A DNA stretch of 64,000 nt from Gammaproteobacteria bacterium. Its GTDB lineage: Bacteria > Pseudomonadota > Gammaproteobacteria > GCA-001735895. The notes beneath the pieces were generated by a model. It had not been told where the DNA came from, did not search any database, and saw nothing but the letters and a program-made list of their open reading frames with translations. Made by a program: the position numbers and the translations under genes. The stretch is from positions 62,001-126,000 of the forward strand of contig JABHSO010000189.1 of NCBI GenBank assembly GCA_018669845.1, written 5' to 3'. Positions 34,448-43,701 of the stretch are shown one piece after another. The stretch's first letter is position 1; every line of letters starts with the position of its first letter.

Positions 34448-36457
34448 TCAACCAGATAACATAGCTTTAAGGCCTGCCAGGTGATCTATGCCTTTGGTCT
34501 TTTTTTCTTCTTCGCTTAGATTATTGTTTGAATGCTCTGCGCCTTCTAGCTCTTCGGATGGCATTTCTGCAATAAAGCGGCTGGCTTCGCATTGTATTAT
34601 TTCACCATATTTTTGCCGGGTCTGGGCATAACTGATGGTCAAAGCTTTTTCAGCGCGGGTGATGCCTACATAGGCGAGGCGTCTTTCTTCTTCTATGCCT
34701 TGCTCATCCTGACATTGAAAATGGGGGATAGTGTCTTCTTCGAATCCGACCAGGTAAACATACGGAAATTCGAGTCCTTTGGCAGCATGGAATGTGGTTA
34801 GTTGAACACTCTCGGATTTATCTTCATCACTATTTTCAAGAATGGACATCAGTGTGAGCTGAGATACCAGTTTATCCAATGTGGGTTCGTCATGCTGCTT
34901 TTGCAGGTTGCCTATCCAGCTGATGAGTTCTTCTACATTTCCCATGCGCGCAGCTGCCTGTTTTTGTGAATTGCTAGTGTTGAGTAACCAGTCTTCATAA
35001 TCCAGATCTTTGATGATTGATCGGGTTAATTCCATGGCATCCACTTCTTCAGCCTGACGCCTTTTTTCATCCAGCCAGTCACTGAATCGTTGCAAACTGT
35101 ACCAGCCCTTGCGTGACATTTTCTCTTCAAGCCCTGCTTCGTGTAATACTGAGCTTAAAGGGCTGTGACGCCAGCCTGCGTATTCACCTAAAGTTCTGAT
35201 CGTGGTAGCACCGATTTCACGTCGTGGTGTATTGATAATACGAAGCAGAGCCCGATCATCATCCGGATTAGAAATGATTCGAAGATAAGCTGTTAAGTCT
35301 TTGATTTCGCTACGCTCAAAAAAGGCTGTTCCACCCGTTATTTGATAGGGCACAGAGTTTTCACGTAATGCTTTTTCATACAGTCTGGATTGATGGTTAC
35401 CACGGTATAAAATTGCAAAATTATTATAGGGTTCATTGCTTTGGAAATGTTTTCCAATAATATCAATGACCACGTTCTTTGCTTCATCCTGGTCATTTTT
35501 ACAGGGCAGAATGCGGATAAATTCTCCCGGACCTGAAGCCGACCAGAGTTTCTTATCAAATAAATGAGGGTTGTTAGAAATAACCTGGTTGGCAACCTTT
35601 AAAATTCTTCCTGAGGAACGGTAATTCTGTTCTAACTTGATTACTTTTAACAGTGGGAAATCCTGTTGTAATCTGTTGATGTTTTCCGGTTTGGCACCGC
35701 GCCAGGCGTAGATGGATTGATCATCATCACCAACCACGGTCATTTTCTGGCGCATGTTGCAAAGTAATTTGATCAATTCATATTGGCTGGTATTGGTGTC
35801 CTGATATTCATCGATCAGCAGGTAATGGATTCTATCCTGCCATTTATTCAGAATTTTTTCGTGAGCGCGAAATAACAGAACAGGCAACATAATCAGGTCA
35901 TCAAAATCGACTGAGTTACAGGCTTGTAACTGTTGCTGGTATGCCTGATAAATGGTGGCGTGATGCTTCTGTAAGACATCTTCAGACTGCTGCAAAGCCT
36001 GTTCTGGAGTAATAAATTCATTTTTCCAGTTACTTATCTGGTACTGGGTTTGTTTGATCAACTCGGCTTCAGGGCTATCTTTATGTTGTAACTCGGTGAT
36101 GCAGGCTTCGGCATCTTTACCATCCAGAATAGAGAAACCTTTTCTATATCCCAGAGTGCTGAAATCCTGTTGTAAAATATTTAGTCCCAGCGTGTGGAAA
36201 GTAGAAATACGCAAACCTTTGGATTCAGCTTTCGTCAGTAGTTCGGTTGCACGTTGTTTCATTTCACGTGCGGCTTTGTTGGTAAAAGTAACAGCTCGAA
36301 TATGACTGGCCTGATAACCTTGCTTGCGGATTAACCAGGCGATTTTCTGGGTAATAACGCGCGTTTTACCGCTTCCTGCTCCGGCTAATACCAGGCAAGG
36401 GTGATCGATGGCTTTCACCGCTTGTTGTTGGGGTTCATTCAAGTGTTGCAGATTCAT
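34448..36457 (-). CDS. rep: ATP-dependent DNA helicase Rep
   Basis: Rep is a 3'-5' superfamily 1 helicase that helps replication forks pass protein barriers. The 669-residue product starts NLQHLNEPQQQAVKAIDHP, has Walker A LAGAGSGKTRVITQKI, motif II LLIDEYQDTN, motif III VVGDDDQSIYAWRGA, motif IV LEQNYRSSGRIL, motif V TFHAAKGLEFPYVYLVG and motif VI EERRLAYVGITRAEKAL. E. coli Rep is 673 residues and the N-terminus aligns well, so Rep rather than UvrD. Confidence 0.96.
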   Translation of the reverse strand: MNLQHLNEPQQQAVKAIDHPCLVLAGAGSGKTRVITQKIAWLIRKQGYQASHIRAVTFTNKAAREMKQRATELLTKAESKGLRISTFHTLGLNILQQDFSTLGYRKGFSILDGKDAEACITELQHKDSPEAELIKQTQYQISNWKNEFITPEQALQQSEDVLQKHHATIYQAYQQQLQACNSVDFDDLIMLPVLLFRAHEKILNKWQDRIHYLLIDEYQDTNTSQYELIKLLCNMRQKMTVVGDDDQSIYAWRGAKPENINRLQQDFPLLKVIKLEQNYRSSGRILKVANQVISNNPHLFDKKLWSASGPGEFIRILPCKNDQDEAKNVVIDIIGKHFQSNEPYNNFAILYRGNHQSRLYEKALRENSVPYQITGGTAFFERSEIKDLTAYLRIISNPDDDRALLRIINTPRREIGATTIRTLGEYAGWRHSPLSSVLHEAGLEEKMSRKGWYSLQRFSDWLDEKRRQAEEVDAMELTRSIIKDLDYEDWLLNTSNSQKQAAARMGNVEELISWIGNLQKQHDEPTLDKLVSQLTLMSILENSDEDKSESVQLTTFHAAKGLEFPYVYLVGFEEDTIPHFQCQDEQGIEEERRLAYVGITRAEKALTISYAQTRQKYGEIIQCEASRFIAEMPSEELEGAEHSNNNLSEEEKKTKGIDHLAGLKAMLSG

Positions 36458-36489
36458 GCCGGGTATTTTATCGTGCTGGTGGAATATTG

Positions 36490-36658
36490 ATATAGTGCTT
36501 GAGCGAAATGAGGTTCGTAGCGAGGCTTTTCTGAGTGTGTGATATTTTGACTACTGCATATAGGCGTTTGGTCATTCCAAAAAACTTTATGCAGTAGTCA
36601 AAAGATTACGTGCTCAGAGAAGTCGTAGTAGATCTTACTTTTCGTTCAAGTGCTATGT
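36490..36658. repeat. Long inverted repeat of a different family between rep and ampD
   Basis: TTTTGACTACTGCATA (36545-36560) is perfectly complementary to 36588-36603. Outside this the arms remain alike: left TAGTGCTTGAGCGAAA at the outer end, right on the other strand TAGCACTTGAACGAAA, with TTCTGAG in both. Total arm about 72 nt, central loop about 27 nt. No coding potential. Confidence 0.8.
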
Positions 36659-36684
36659 AACCCATGAATAGAGATTGACAATGA

Positions 36685-37251
36685 ATGAGAGATGATTTGA
36701 GTATTGATGAATCTGGGTGGTTGAAGGGTGTAGAGATTATCCAGTCACCTAATTTTAATCAACGAGCGAAAGATGCAGATGCCCGTTTAATTGTGGTGCA
36801 TGGAATTAGCCTGCCTCCCGGTCAATATGGGGGAGGTTATGTTCAACAGCTGTTTACCAATAAACTTGATCCCGGTGAACATGAGTACTTTGAGCAAATA
36901 AAAGATTTACAGGTTTCAGCACATTGCTTTATAACAAGAGACGGTAAAGTCATTCAATTCGTATCATTTAAAAATCGAGCCTGGCATGCGGGAATCTCTA
37001 GCTGGCAAGGCACTGATAACTGTAATGATTTTTCAATTGGAATAGAAATGGAAGGTACTGATGATGAAGCGTATGAAGATAAGCAATATCAACAGCTTGC
37101 CAAACTGGTAATAAGCCTGAGGAAACAGTATCCTGCCATTCTAGAGCAATCTTTGTGTGGTCATAGCGACATATCTCCAGGCAGGAAAACCGATCCCGGT
37201 CCATTTTTTGACTGGAACAAGCTCTCTCATTTAATCAACAAAAATAACTAA
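36685..37251 (+). CDS. ampD: AmpD, 1,6-anhydro-N-acetylmuramyl-L-alanine amidase
   Basis: AmpD cleaves recycled anhydromuropeptides in the cytoplasm and thereby keeps AmpR-type beta-lactamase induction low. The 188-residue product has the amidase_2 fold with zinc ligands in LIVVHGISLPPGQYGG, RAWHAGISSW and CGHSDISPGRKTDPGPFFDW, the last being a hallmark of AmpD. The chosen ATG at 36685 is the first that keeps the frame. ampE follows 5 nt later. Confidence 0.95.
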   Translation: MRDDLSIDESGWLKGVEIIQSPNFNQRAKDADARLIVVHGISLPPGQYGGGYVQQLFTNKLDPGEHEYFEQIKDLQVSAHCFITRDGKVIQFVSFKNRAWHAGISSWQGTDNCNDFSIGIEMEGTDDEAYEDKQYQQLAKLVISLRKQYPAILEQSLCGHSDISPGRKTDPGPFFDWNKLSHLINKNN

Positions 37252-37256
37252 GACTT

Positions 37257-38120
37257 ATGATTTTTCTCAGTATTCTGATTGCTCTTATTCTGGAGCGTGT
37301 GACACCTCAATTTGTCGAAATAAGAAATTTCCGATGGTTACGGGATTATAGCCAGTGGATGGTGGCTGTTTTACATATAGAACGTTTTGGGGCCTGGATG
37401 GGGCTGGCTGTTTTAATTTTTCCCATCATGGTTGTTGTCTGGATTATGACAGGCATGTTTGAAAATGCTTTGTTTGGTTTATTTGAACTGGCTTTCGATG
37501 TGGCGGTTATATTCTTTTGTCTGGGGCCAAAGGAGCTTGATTCACAGGTTGATGGATATCTGGATGCCATCGAAGTAGGGGATACTCAGCAACGTTTTAA
37601 AGCAGCCAGCCAGCTAACTACTGAGGCACCTTCAATGGAGTTACCGGTGCAGGTTATACAAGTCTGTAAATCTATTTATGTTGAAGCAAATAGTCGTGTA
37701 TTTGCGGTTCTATTCTGGTTTGTTTTATTTGGTCCTGTGGCAGCAATTGTTTATCGTGTATTCGAACAGTTTCTAACACGAAACTATCTGGAAAATTCGC
37801 TTGATTCTGTTAAACAGCTCATCAAAACAGTATTTGGCTGGATTGACTGGCTGCCTACACGTATTACTTTGTTTAGCTATATGGTGAGTGGTAATTTCGA
37901 AGAAGGCCTGCAAATATATCGTTCGGGTAATGTAGTTGCTGTTGATATGGTTGAGCAAAATAAGGAGTTGTTGCAAGCAGTGGGTTATCAGTCTATTGCT
38001 TCACATGAAGTGAGTGATGATAGTCATGCAATGGATCTGATTAGGAAGTCACGAGGTTTATTTTTACGGTCTCTGGTGGTTTGGTTGTTACTGGTTTTAT
38101 TCTTTAGTTTTGTTGGTTGA
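37257..38120 (+). CDS. ampE: AmpE, inner-membrane protein of the ampDE operon
   Basis: AmpE is an integral membrane protein paired with AmpD; its molecular role in cell wall recycling or beta-lactamase control is unclear. The 287-residue product starts MIFLSILIALILERVTPQF and has hydrophobic helices near residues 1-15, 45-90, 145-165 and 265-285, with the family string CLGPKELDSQVDGYLDAIE. Length matches E. coli AmpE (284). Confidence 0.93.
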   Translation: MIFLSILIALILERVTPQFVEIRNFRWLRDYSQWMVAVLHIERFGAWMGLAVLIFPIMVVVWIMTGMFENALFGLFELAFDVAVIFFCLGPKELDSQVDGYLDAIEVGDTQQRFKAASQLTTEAPSMELPVQVIQVCKSIYVEANSRVFAVLFWFVLFGPVAAIVYRVFEQFLTRNYLENSLDSVKQLIKTVFGWIDWLPTRITLFSYMVSGNFEEGLQIYRSGNVVAVDMVEQNKELLQAVGYQSIASHEVSDDSHAMDLIRKSRGLFLRSLVVWLLLVLFFSFVG

Positions 38121-38183
38121 GAAAAGTTCTGAAAATCATGGAATTACGGTTTCAATGCAATTTTTGAACTAGCAACCTAAATT

Positions 38184-38957
38184 CTAGTTTTTTTGTGAAG
38201 AGTTAAATATTCGTTTTAATTCCTGGCTGTTTAAGTTTGTTTTATCTGAAAAATTCAAAGCTCTCTTCAATCGACCAGGTGCACTCCTACCCATACACAT
38301 ATGCTCAGGATCAGCCTCAAAAGCCATCAATACAGCATTCAACAAGTGATCCCGGTTAAAAACCTGTTCAGTCAAGTACTGCTGAATCTCCAGCACATCA
38401 TCAAAAACTTTATTCATTAATATGGAATGATCTTTCCATAACTCATCAACTGTGCCTTTGGTTTCCAGTCCACAAATATTAGTTGTCAAAATAAACATGT
38501 TTTTTCTGACAAGCTCAAAAAGCATGTCCGTTTCATTATCTATAATTTGAACGGGTATATTAAGAGTGGAAAGTGTGTGCTGGATAATCTGCGAACTAGC
38601 TCCAAAAACAGGGGATGGGACTAATACTTTGAAATCCATGCCGAGCTTTTTCTCAAACCAGACAGTGATGACAGTTGGGTCAATAAGTTCTGTTCTTTGC
38701 CAGTCGGCAGGTAATAATTCATTTTGTAGCAGTGTTACTTTATTCAGCCAGGCACTGGGAATAAGTTTCAAAGTGGCTTGAAGGTCACTTTCTCCAACCG
38801 CAACTAAAACGAGCACAGGATCAGGAGTCGACGGGGCTAGACTTTGCATATCATCCTGTCGGTTAACAGGTACAACTATATAGCCTGCTTTTAGAAAACC
38901 ACGAGCAAATACACCACCCATTTCGCCCATTCCAACAATTATGACTGTCTGTTTCAT
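38184..38957 (-). CDS. Ketopantoate reductase-like Rossmann protein
   Basis: The 257-residue product begins with a nucleotide-binding fold (VIIVGMGEMGGVFARGFLKA) and has a helical C-terminal domain. Overall it resembles the ApbA/PanE or prephenate dehydrogenase-like NAD(P) reductases, but I do not see a convincing PanE catalytic signature, so the substrate is left open. The ATG at 38957 has AGAGG 5 nt ahead; the first five codons of the longer frame are not needed. It converges with ampE. Confidence 0.7.
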   Translation of the reverse strand: MKQTVIIVGMGEMGGVFARGFLKAGYIVVPVNRQDDMQSLAPSTPDPVLVLVAVGESDLQATLKLIPSAWLNKVTLLQNELLPADWQRTELIDPTVITVWFEKKLGMDFKVLVPSPVFGASSQIIQHTLSTLNIPVQIIDNETDMLFELVRKNMFILTTNICGLETKGTVDELWKDHSILMNKVFDDVLEIQQYLTEQVFNRDHLLNAVLMAFEADPEHMCMGRSAPGRLKRALNFSDKTNLNSQELKRIFNSSQKN

Positions 38958-39086
38958 AAAAACCTCTGGCATATAAGAATATTGGTAAATTATGCCTTAA
39001 TTATATAGCTAAATCTCCCTCCATAATTTTGTTTTAGTTGATCTAGATTAGTATAAGATTATGCCTTTGGATGTTAATGTTCACCC

Positions 39087-39863
39087 ATGAGTAGCAATGA
39101 ATTTTTAGACATAGCCCTGCAGGCAGCAAAAGCAGGTGAAGAGGTTATACGGTATTATTATGATGCCAATGTAAAGGTCATCATGAAGGAGGATTATACT
39201 CCTGTTACGGTGGCTGATATTGAAACTGAGCAAAAGATCAAAGAAGTGATTCTGGGTGCTTTTCCTGAACATGGCTTCTATGGTGAAGAAACCGGCATGA
39301 CTAATTCTGATGCTGAATTCACCTGGTTGATCGATCCTATCGATGGTACTAAAAGCTTTGTCCGTCAGTACCCATTTTTCTCTACTCAAATCGCATTGAT
39401 GCATAAAGACGAGCTAATTGTCGGTGTGTCAAATGGTGTTATGTTTAATGAACTGGCCTGGGCGAGTAAAGGTGAAGGTGCCTTTATGAATGACAAACCT
39501 ATTCATGTAAGTGATAACATCGATGAATTACGTGATGCTGCACTTTCTATGGGTAACATTGCGACTCTTGCCAGTCAACCATCCCGTTGGCAGGGTGCTG
39601 CTAAGCTCGCTCAACAGGTCAACAGAACCAGAGGTTATGGTGATTTCTACCATTACCATTTACTGGCCAGTGGCAAGATAGAAATTATTGTTGAGTCGGA
39701 CGTGAATATTCTGGATATCGCGGCTTTATCCGTTATTGTAAATGAGGCCGGTGGAAGATTTACTGACCTGGAAGGTCAAGCGCTAAATCTGAAAACGAGT
39801 TCTGTGCTGGCGACCAGCAACGAAACTTTATATCAGAAAGTTTTTTCTTTAATACATGATTAA
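39087..39863 (+). CDS. Inositol monophosphatase family phosphatase, HisN-like
   Basis: The 258-residue product is a Mg2+-dependent, Li+-sensitive type phosphatase: GEETG at about residue 68 and WLIDPIDGTKSFVRQYPFF are the metal-site motifs. The usual WDxAA motif reads NILDIAALSVIVNEAGG, with the Asp kept and the Trp absent, as in histidinol-phosphatase (HisN) type members. The true substrate (histidinol phosphate, inositol phosphate, or PAP) cannot be fixed from sequence. It is divergent from the reductase-like gene. Confidence 0.88.
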   Translation: MSSNEFLDIALQAAKAGEEVIRYYYDANVKVIMKEDYTPVTVADIETEQKIKEVILGAFPEHGFYGEETGMTNSDAEFTWLIDPIDGTKSFVRQYPFFSTQIALMHKDELIVGVSNGVMFNELAWASKGEGAFMNDKPIHVSDNIDELRDAALSMGNIATLASQPSRWQGAAKLAQQVNRTRGYGDFYHYHLLASGKIEIIVESDVNILDIAALSVIVNEAGGRFTDLEGQALNLKTSSVLATSNETLYQKVFSLIHD

Positions 39864-39992
39864 TTGAGAAGTCGCTTTATTGATACACAAGAGTAATCTG
39901 AACTTTAGAAAGGTTCTGAGTATTTTTGTGAATGAGTAAAAGAGGGGAGCAGACACCGATTATGAATGTTTCATTTTGGAGTTTATTTTTTT

Positions 39993-40229
39993 ATGCTGAA
40001 ATTGATTGATGCATTACCGCTTCCACATTTTATTGTATTAAGTTTATTCTTAGGACTTGCCCCATTTTTTCCTGAACCGCATCTAGTGGAAAAAGTTAGA
40101 ATGTTAATGAGTGGAGAATTAGTAAAACCTCTCGATATGTTTGACCTGTTATTGCATTCAACACCATGGATTTTGTTAGTGTTAAAACTGACCCTGGTCG
40201 TAAAAAAAACTAAGCGAGCAACAGCTTAA
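39993..40229 (+). CDS. Small conserved two-helix membrane protein
   Basis: The 78-residue product begins MLKLIDALPLPHFIVLSLFL and contains GLAPFFPEPHLVEKVRMLMS then DMFDLLLHSTPWILLVLKL. Two hydrophobic helices flank a charged loop. Similar small proteins are common in gammaproteobacteria and are often auto-annotated as 'RND transporter', which their size does not support. The ATG at 39993 is used because homologues as I recall begin there; an ATG nine codons earlier is possible. Confidence 0.72.
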   Translation: MLKLIDALPLPHFIVLSLFLGLAPFFPEPHLVEKVRMLMSGELVKPLDMFDLLLHSTPWILLVLKLTLVVKKTKRATA

Positions 40230-40265
40230 GATTTATTGTAACTATTCAGCGTAGTTAAAAGAAAA

Positions 40266-40409
40266 ATTATCACCATGAACTAGGGCAGGACGCCCGTAGG
40301 TAGGGCATTGCAGTACCAATTGTCGAGACACGAAGGAAAATCATTTGGTAATAATGAAATATGTTCGTAATTATAATAAATGTGTATTTGTTCTTCTTCG
40401 TGATGAAAA
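40266..40409. repeat. CACGAAG long inverted repeat, copy 5, degraded and interrupted
   Basis: Left arm CACCATGAA (40271-40279) stops, 47 nt of unrelated sequence with GGGC-AGGAC-GCCC follow (40280-40326), then GACACGAAGGAAAA resumes. Joined, the two parts give the left arm seen in copy 2. The right arm TTCTTCTTCGTGATGA is shortened. The element fills the gap before bpt. Confidence 0.65.
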
Positions 40410-40444
40410 ATCTTTAAAGTAACAGAATATTGAATTTTGCTGAG

Positions 40445-41158
40445 TTACGAATTATTTAGCTCAACCCATACATCATTAATAAAACCTTCCGAGGGTTTGT
40501 AACGGGACTTGTAACTCATCTTGTCACAGCCCTTTATCCAGTAACCTAGGTAGAGGTAGGGTAGAGCATCTTCAATGGTTAACTCTATTTGTTTAAGAAT
40601 GGCATAGTGCCCCAGACTTCGGTGTTTTTCATCCGGGTCAAAAAAAGTATACACGGCTGAATGGCCTGTGCTGATGGTATCGGTCACCGCTACTGCAAGT
40701 AATTTTTTACCCTTTCGAAACTCTATAAACGAAGTGTCCGTCCAGTCGCAGATTAAAAAACGATGATAATCTGAACGTGTTGGGTTCTCCATGCTCCCCC
40801 CAATATGCCGGCTATTGATATAACGTTTGTATAACTCAAAATGCTCCTCAGCAAACTTCTCGTCTATTAATTTGATCGTCAGGTCATTATTTTTTCGTAA
40901 TGTGCGTTTGTCATTTCTTGAAAACTCATACTGACCGACAGGTATCCTGATAGAGACACATTCTTCACAATCAGGGCAATGTGGACGGTACAGGTAACCA
41001 CCTGAACGACGAAAGCCAAACTGGATTAACTCATCATAGGTTTCCACATCCATATCAATATGTGGATTTGCAAAGGCACTGATTGACTGACGACCGGGCA
41101 GGTAGCCACAGATTTCAGGTGTTGATGCGTAGAAATGTAATTTAGTCTGGTCGTTCAT
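40445..41158 (-). CDS. bpt: Bpt, aspartate/glutamate leucyltransferase of the N-end rule
   Basis: Bpt attaches leucine from Leu-tRNA to proteins with N-terminal Asp or Glu, marking them for ClpS/ClpAP. The 237-residue product has the ATE-family N-domain with its cysteines (EICGYLPGRQS, RPHCPDCEECVSIRIPVGQY) and the C-domain strings YKRYINSRHIGGSM, STGHSAVYTFFDPDEKHRSL and YLGYWIKGCDKMSYKSRYKP. Length and motifs match bacterial Bpt rather than eukaryotic Ate1. Confidence 0.94.
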   Translation of the reverse strand: MNDQTKLHFYASTPEICGYLPGRQSISAFANPHIDMDVETYDELIQFGFRRSGGYLYRPHCPDCEECVSIRIPVGQYEFSRNDKRTLRKNNDLTIKLIDEKFAEEHFELYKRYINSRHIGGSMENPTRSDYHRFLICDWTDTSFIEFRKGKKLLAVAVTDTISTGHSAVYTFFDPDEKHRSLGHYAILKQIELTIEDALPYLYLGYWIKGCDKMSYKSRYKPSEGFINDVWVELNNS

Positions 41159-41296
41159 TTTTTATTCTGAGTCGATGTATTCACAATTTTTGAGTTTGTG
41201 AGCAGCCTATCAAATTGATAGATCAATATTATTTTAGACAGTGTCTGAGAAATTTCACAGAATAAAGGACTTTTTTTTAAAACAAACGATGACCGG

Positions 41297-42100
41297 TCAT
41301 TTATTTGTCACTAAAACGTCTTCTCCAACCGTCAGTATCCCGTTTGACTGATGAAGACCATTTTGACCAACAAAAACTTTACCATCTATTCTTCGGTAAC
41401 TTGCCAGAGTTTTTAATAGAGTAGGATGTTTTTCAGCAGATTGCTGGTTTATGCTGGTAATAATGCATCGAGAACAGGGTTTGGCTAATAAAATATCAAT
41501 ATTGTTTACTGTTATTTTTGACCATAAATCTTCTTCATGGGCATTACAGCCATCGATAACAATATTGGCTCGAAAGCGATTGATATCGATCTTTTCACCC
41601 AGTTTGTTACTTAATAGTTTAGCTGTAGAACGAGTCATAACTAATAATGGAAAACCATCGGCAAATCCAACGCGTTGTTTGTTTTTTGCATAATCAGGGT
41701 CTACTAACCGGTGCTCTGAATCTGCAAGAAAAACCAGGTCACAGGGGATTCCCAAAAAAACACTGAACCACGAACTGGCCTGGAGTGAAACAACTGTAGC
41801 TGAACATTGGTCTTTCCATATGTTGACCCCAATCTTTTTGCTGCTGTTGTTTTGTAGAGGGATTTCTAATGTTGAGGATATTTCATCGCTGCTGACTATT
41901 AGAGAGTTGTCAGTAAGTGCTGTTTTAATTCTAGCCATTTTCGGGAATTTTCGTTGACTCAGAAAATTCCCTTGTTTGTCCACCAGCATCCAGTGGCGGT
42001 CATATTTAAAACCGGTATCGGTTAATTCAATGCTACCCAGATCGATGCCCTGGCAGGATTTTATGGGGTAGACATGTAATGAGTGAATTACTGGAGGCAT
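41297..42100 (-). CDS. MOSC-domain protein (YcbX/mARC-like)
   Basis: MOSC proteins bind sulfurated molybdenum cofactor and reduce N-hydroxylated compounds. The 267-residue product has the beta-barrel N-domain (SLHVYPIKSCQGIDLGSIEL, DRHWMLVDKQGNFLSQRKFP) and the MOSC domain with the cofactor Cys in AKPCSRCIITSINQQ. It lacks the C-terminal ferredoxin domain of E. coli YcbX. The ATG at 42100 is next to the tatD stop (TAAAATG), so it is probably translated from the same message. Confidence 0.9.
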   Translation of the reverse strand: MPPVIHSLHVYPIKSCQGIDLGSIELTDTGFKYDRHWMLVDKQGNFLSQRKFPKMARIKTALTDNSLIVSSDEISSTLEIPLQNNSSKKIGVNIWKDQCSATVVSLQASSWFSVFLGIPCDLVFLADSEHRLVDPDYAKNKQRVGFADGFPLLVMTRSTAKLLSNKLGEKIDINRFRANIVIDGCNAHEEDLWSKITVNNIDILLAKPCSRCIITSINQQSAEKHPTLLKTLASYRRIDGKVFVGQNGLHQSNGILTVGEDVLVTNK

Positions 42101-42101
42101 T

Positions 42102-42911
42102 TTAAATCTCAAAAAACTGCTTTGTTGTGGATAAGGTTTCGGCTGCTAGAATATGTGTTTCTTTATTCTGAAGCCGGGCAACCGTCTGTAGAATATGTGG
42201 CAGATATTTTGGTAAATTAAGATTGCCAGCTGGCTTTTCGGGTAAATCTCTGGGTAATAAATAAGGTGCATCTGTTTCCAGCATTAATCGATTTGACGGA
42301 ATATCCTTCACCAGTTTTTGTAGCTCCTGTCCCCTGCGTTCATCACAGATCCAGCCGGTCACGCCAATATGGCAATCGAGGTCTAATAGTTTATAGAGTG
42401 CTTTTTTATTGTCGGTAAAACAATGTGATACGACATTTTTAAGCTGATCACGGTTTTCCTGTAACAGGGTTATAAAAGTATCAAAGGCATCTCGCTGATG
42501 CAGGAATACTGGTTTTTTATATTCAATAGCCAATTCTAACTGCTGTTGAAAAACATCAATTTGCTGATTTCTTGGTGAAAAATCTCGATTGAAATCAAGG
42601 CCAGTTTCACCAATAGCTTTGACACAATCTAAAGAAGCCAGTGATTTTAGTTGTTGAAGAGAATCCTGATCCCATTCTTTGGCATCGTGAGGGTGGATTC
42701 CGCTAGTGCAAAAAAGCTGATCTGGAAATTGATTACATAGCTCAACAGCAATTTTACTGTGTTCGATGGATGTCCCTGTTACGATTAACTTTGTGACATT
42801 TACTTCTGTAGCTTGTTGAAGAACTTGATCAATATTTGTTAATAATCGTTTGTTAGTCAGGTTTACACCGATATCAATTAATTCACCTGGCTGTGTTTCC
42901 AATGTAGTCAT
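42102..42911 (-). CDS. tatD: TatD family metal-dependent DNase
   Basis: TatD enzymes are cytoplasmic 3'-5' exonucleases linked to DNA repair and quality control. The 269-residue product has the metal motifs IDIGVNLTNKRL, CTSGIHPHDAKEWD, GETGLDFNRDFSPR, KPVFLHQRDAFDTF, VSHCFTDNKKAL and LETDAPYLLPRDL. The NLTN opening (in place of D-HCH-D of YcfH/YjjV) is characteristic of TatD proper. The ATG at 42911 lies 14 nt after the upstream permease gene. Confidence 0.94.
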   Translation of the reverse strand: MTTLETQPGELIDIGVNLTNKRLLTNIDQVLQQATEVNVTKLIVTGTSIEHSKIAVELCNQFPDQLFCTSGIHPHDAKEWDQDSLQQLKSLASLDCVKAIGETGLDFNRDFSPRNQQIDVFQQQLELAIEYKKPVFLHQRDAFDTFITLLQENRDQLKNVVSHCFTDNKKALYKLLDLDCHIGVTGWICDERRGQELQKLVKDIPSNRLMLETDAPYLLPRDLPEKPAGNLNLPKYLPHILQTVARLQNKETHILAAETLSTTKQFFEI

Positions 42912-42924
42912 TATAATTTCACCA

Positions 42925-43701
42925 TCAGTTTCGAATACCAATACCACGATTTAAAAGAGTCAGGCAAGATGAAAATAATACTACGATGAATAAAATAATT
43001 ATCGATAGCGCAAGGGTTAAATCAATATCTGTGATACCCAGAAAACCAAAACGAAAGCTATTGATCATGTATAAAATGGGATTGATTAATGAAGCACTTT
43101 GCCAAAATTCGGGTAATAGCTGGATAGAATAAAAAATACCCCCGAGATAGGTAAGCGGGGTGAGAACGAAAGTTGGGATGATGGAGACATCATCGAAACT
43201 TGTTGCATAAACTCCATTTATCAATCCTGCTAGAGAAAATAGCAAAGCAGTTAAAAAGGCTACCGAAAACACAAGCAGGGGACTGTGAACGTTAAAACTG
43301 GTGAAAAACATGGCAACTATGGTGACTGCTAAACCAACAGATAATCCCCGTGCTACTCCACCGGTCAGGAAGCCAAGTAATATCACAACATTAGGAATGG
43401 GTGAAACGAGCATTTCTTCAATATGACGTGAAAATTTAGCGCCGTAAAAAGAAGAAACGACATTGGCATATGAACTGGTGATGATAGACATCATGATAAG
43501 TCCGGGCATAATGAAATCGATATAATTCATTCCATCCATCTTTCCGATGCGACCACCAATAAGGTTACCAAAGATTAAAAAATAGAGTGCTACCGTAATC
43601 ACTGGAGGTACTATTGTCTGAACCCAAATTCTACTAAATCGTAAAATTTCTTTACGAGCGATAGTGAGGTAAGCAATCCAGTATTTTTGAAGTTGTTTCA
43701 T
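42925..43701 (-). CDS. ABC-2 type transporter permease (YadH-like)
   Basis: The 258-residue product is an ABC-2 family integral membrane subunit with six hydrophobic helices. Family strings are WVQTIVPPVITVALYFLIFG, IDFIMPGLIMMSIITSSYAN, IEEMLVSPIPNVVILLGFLT and LTPLTYLGGIFYSIQLLPEF. E. coli YadH is the nearest named relative, of unknown substrate. It overlaps the upstream ATPase gene by 4 nt, so the two form one exporter. Confidence 0.93.
   Translation of the reverse strand: MKQLQKYWIAYLTIARKEILRFSRIWVQTIVPPVITVALYFLIFGNLIGGRIGKMDGMNYIDFIMPGLIMMSIITSSYANVVSSFYGAKFSRHIEEMLVSPIPNVVILLGFLTGGVARGLSVGLAVTIVAMFFTSFNVHSPLLVFSVAFLTALLFSLAGLINGVYATSFDDVSIIPTFVLTPLTYLGGIFYSIQLLPEFWQSASLINPILYMINSFRFGFLGITDIDLTLALSIIILFIVVLFSSCLTLLNRGIGIRN

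Noticed and set aside
41205-41235. Possible FNR box TTGATAGATCAA upstream of bpt
   Set aside because: The spacer between half-sites is 2 nt instead of 4.
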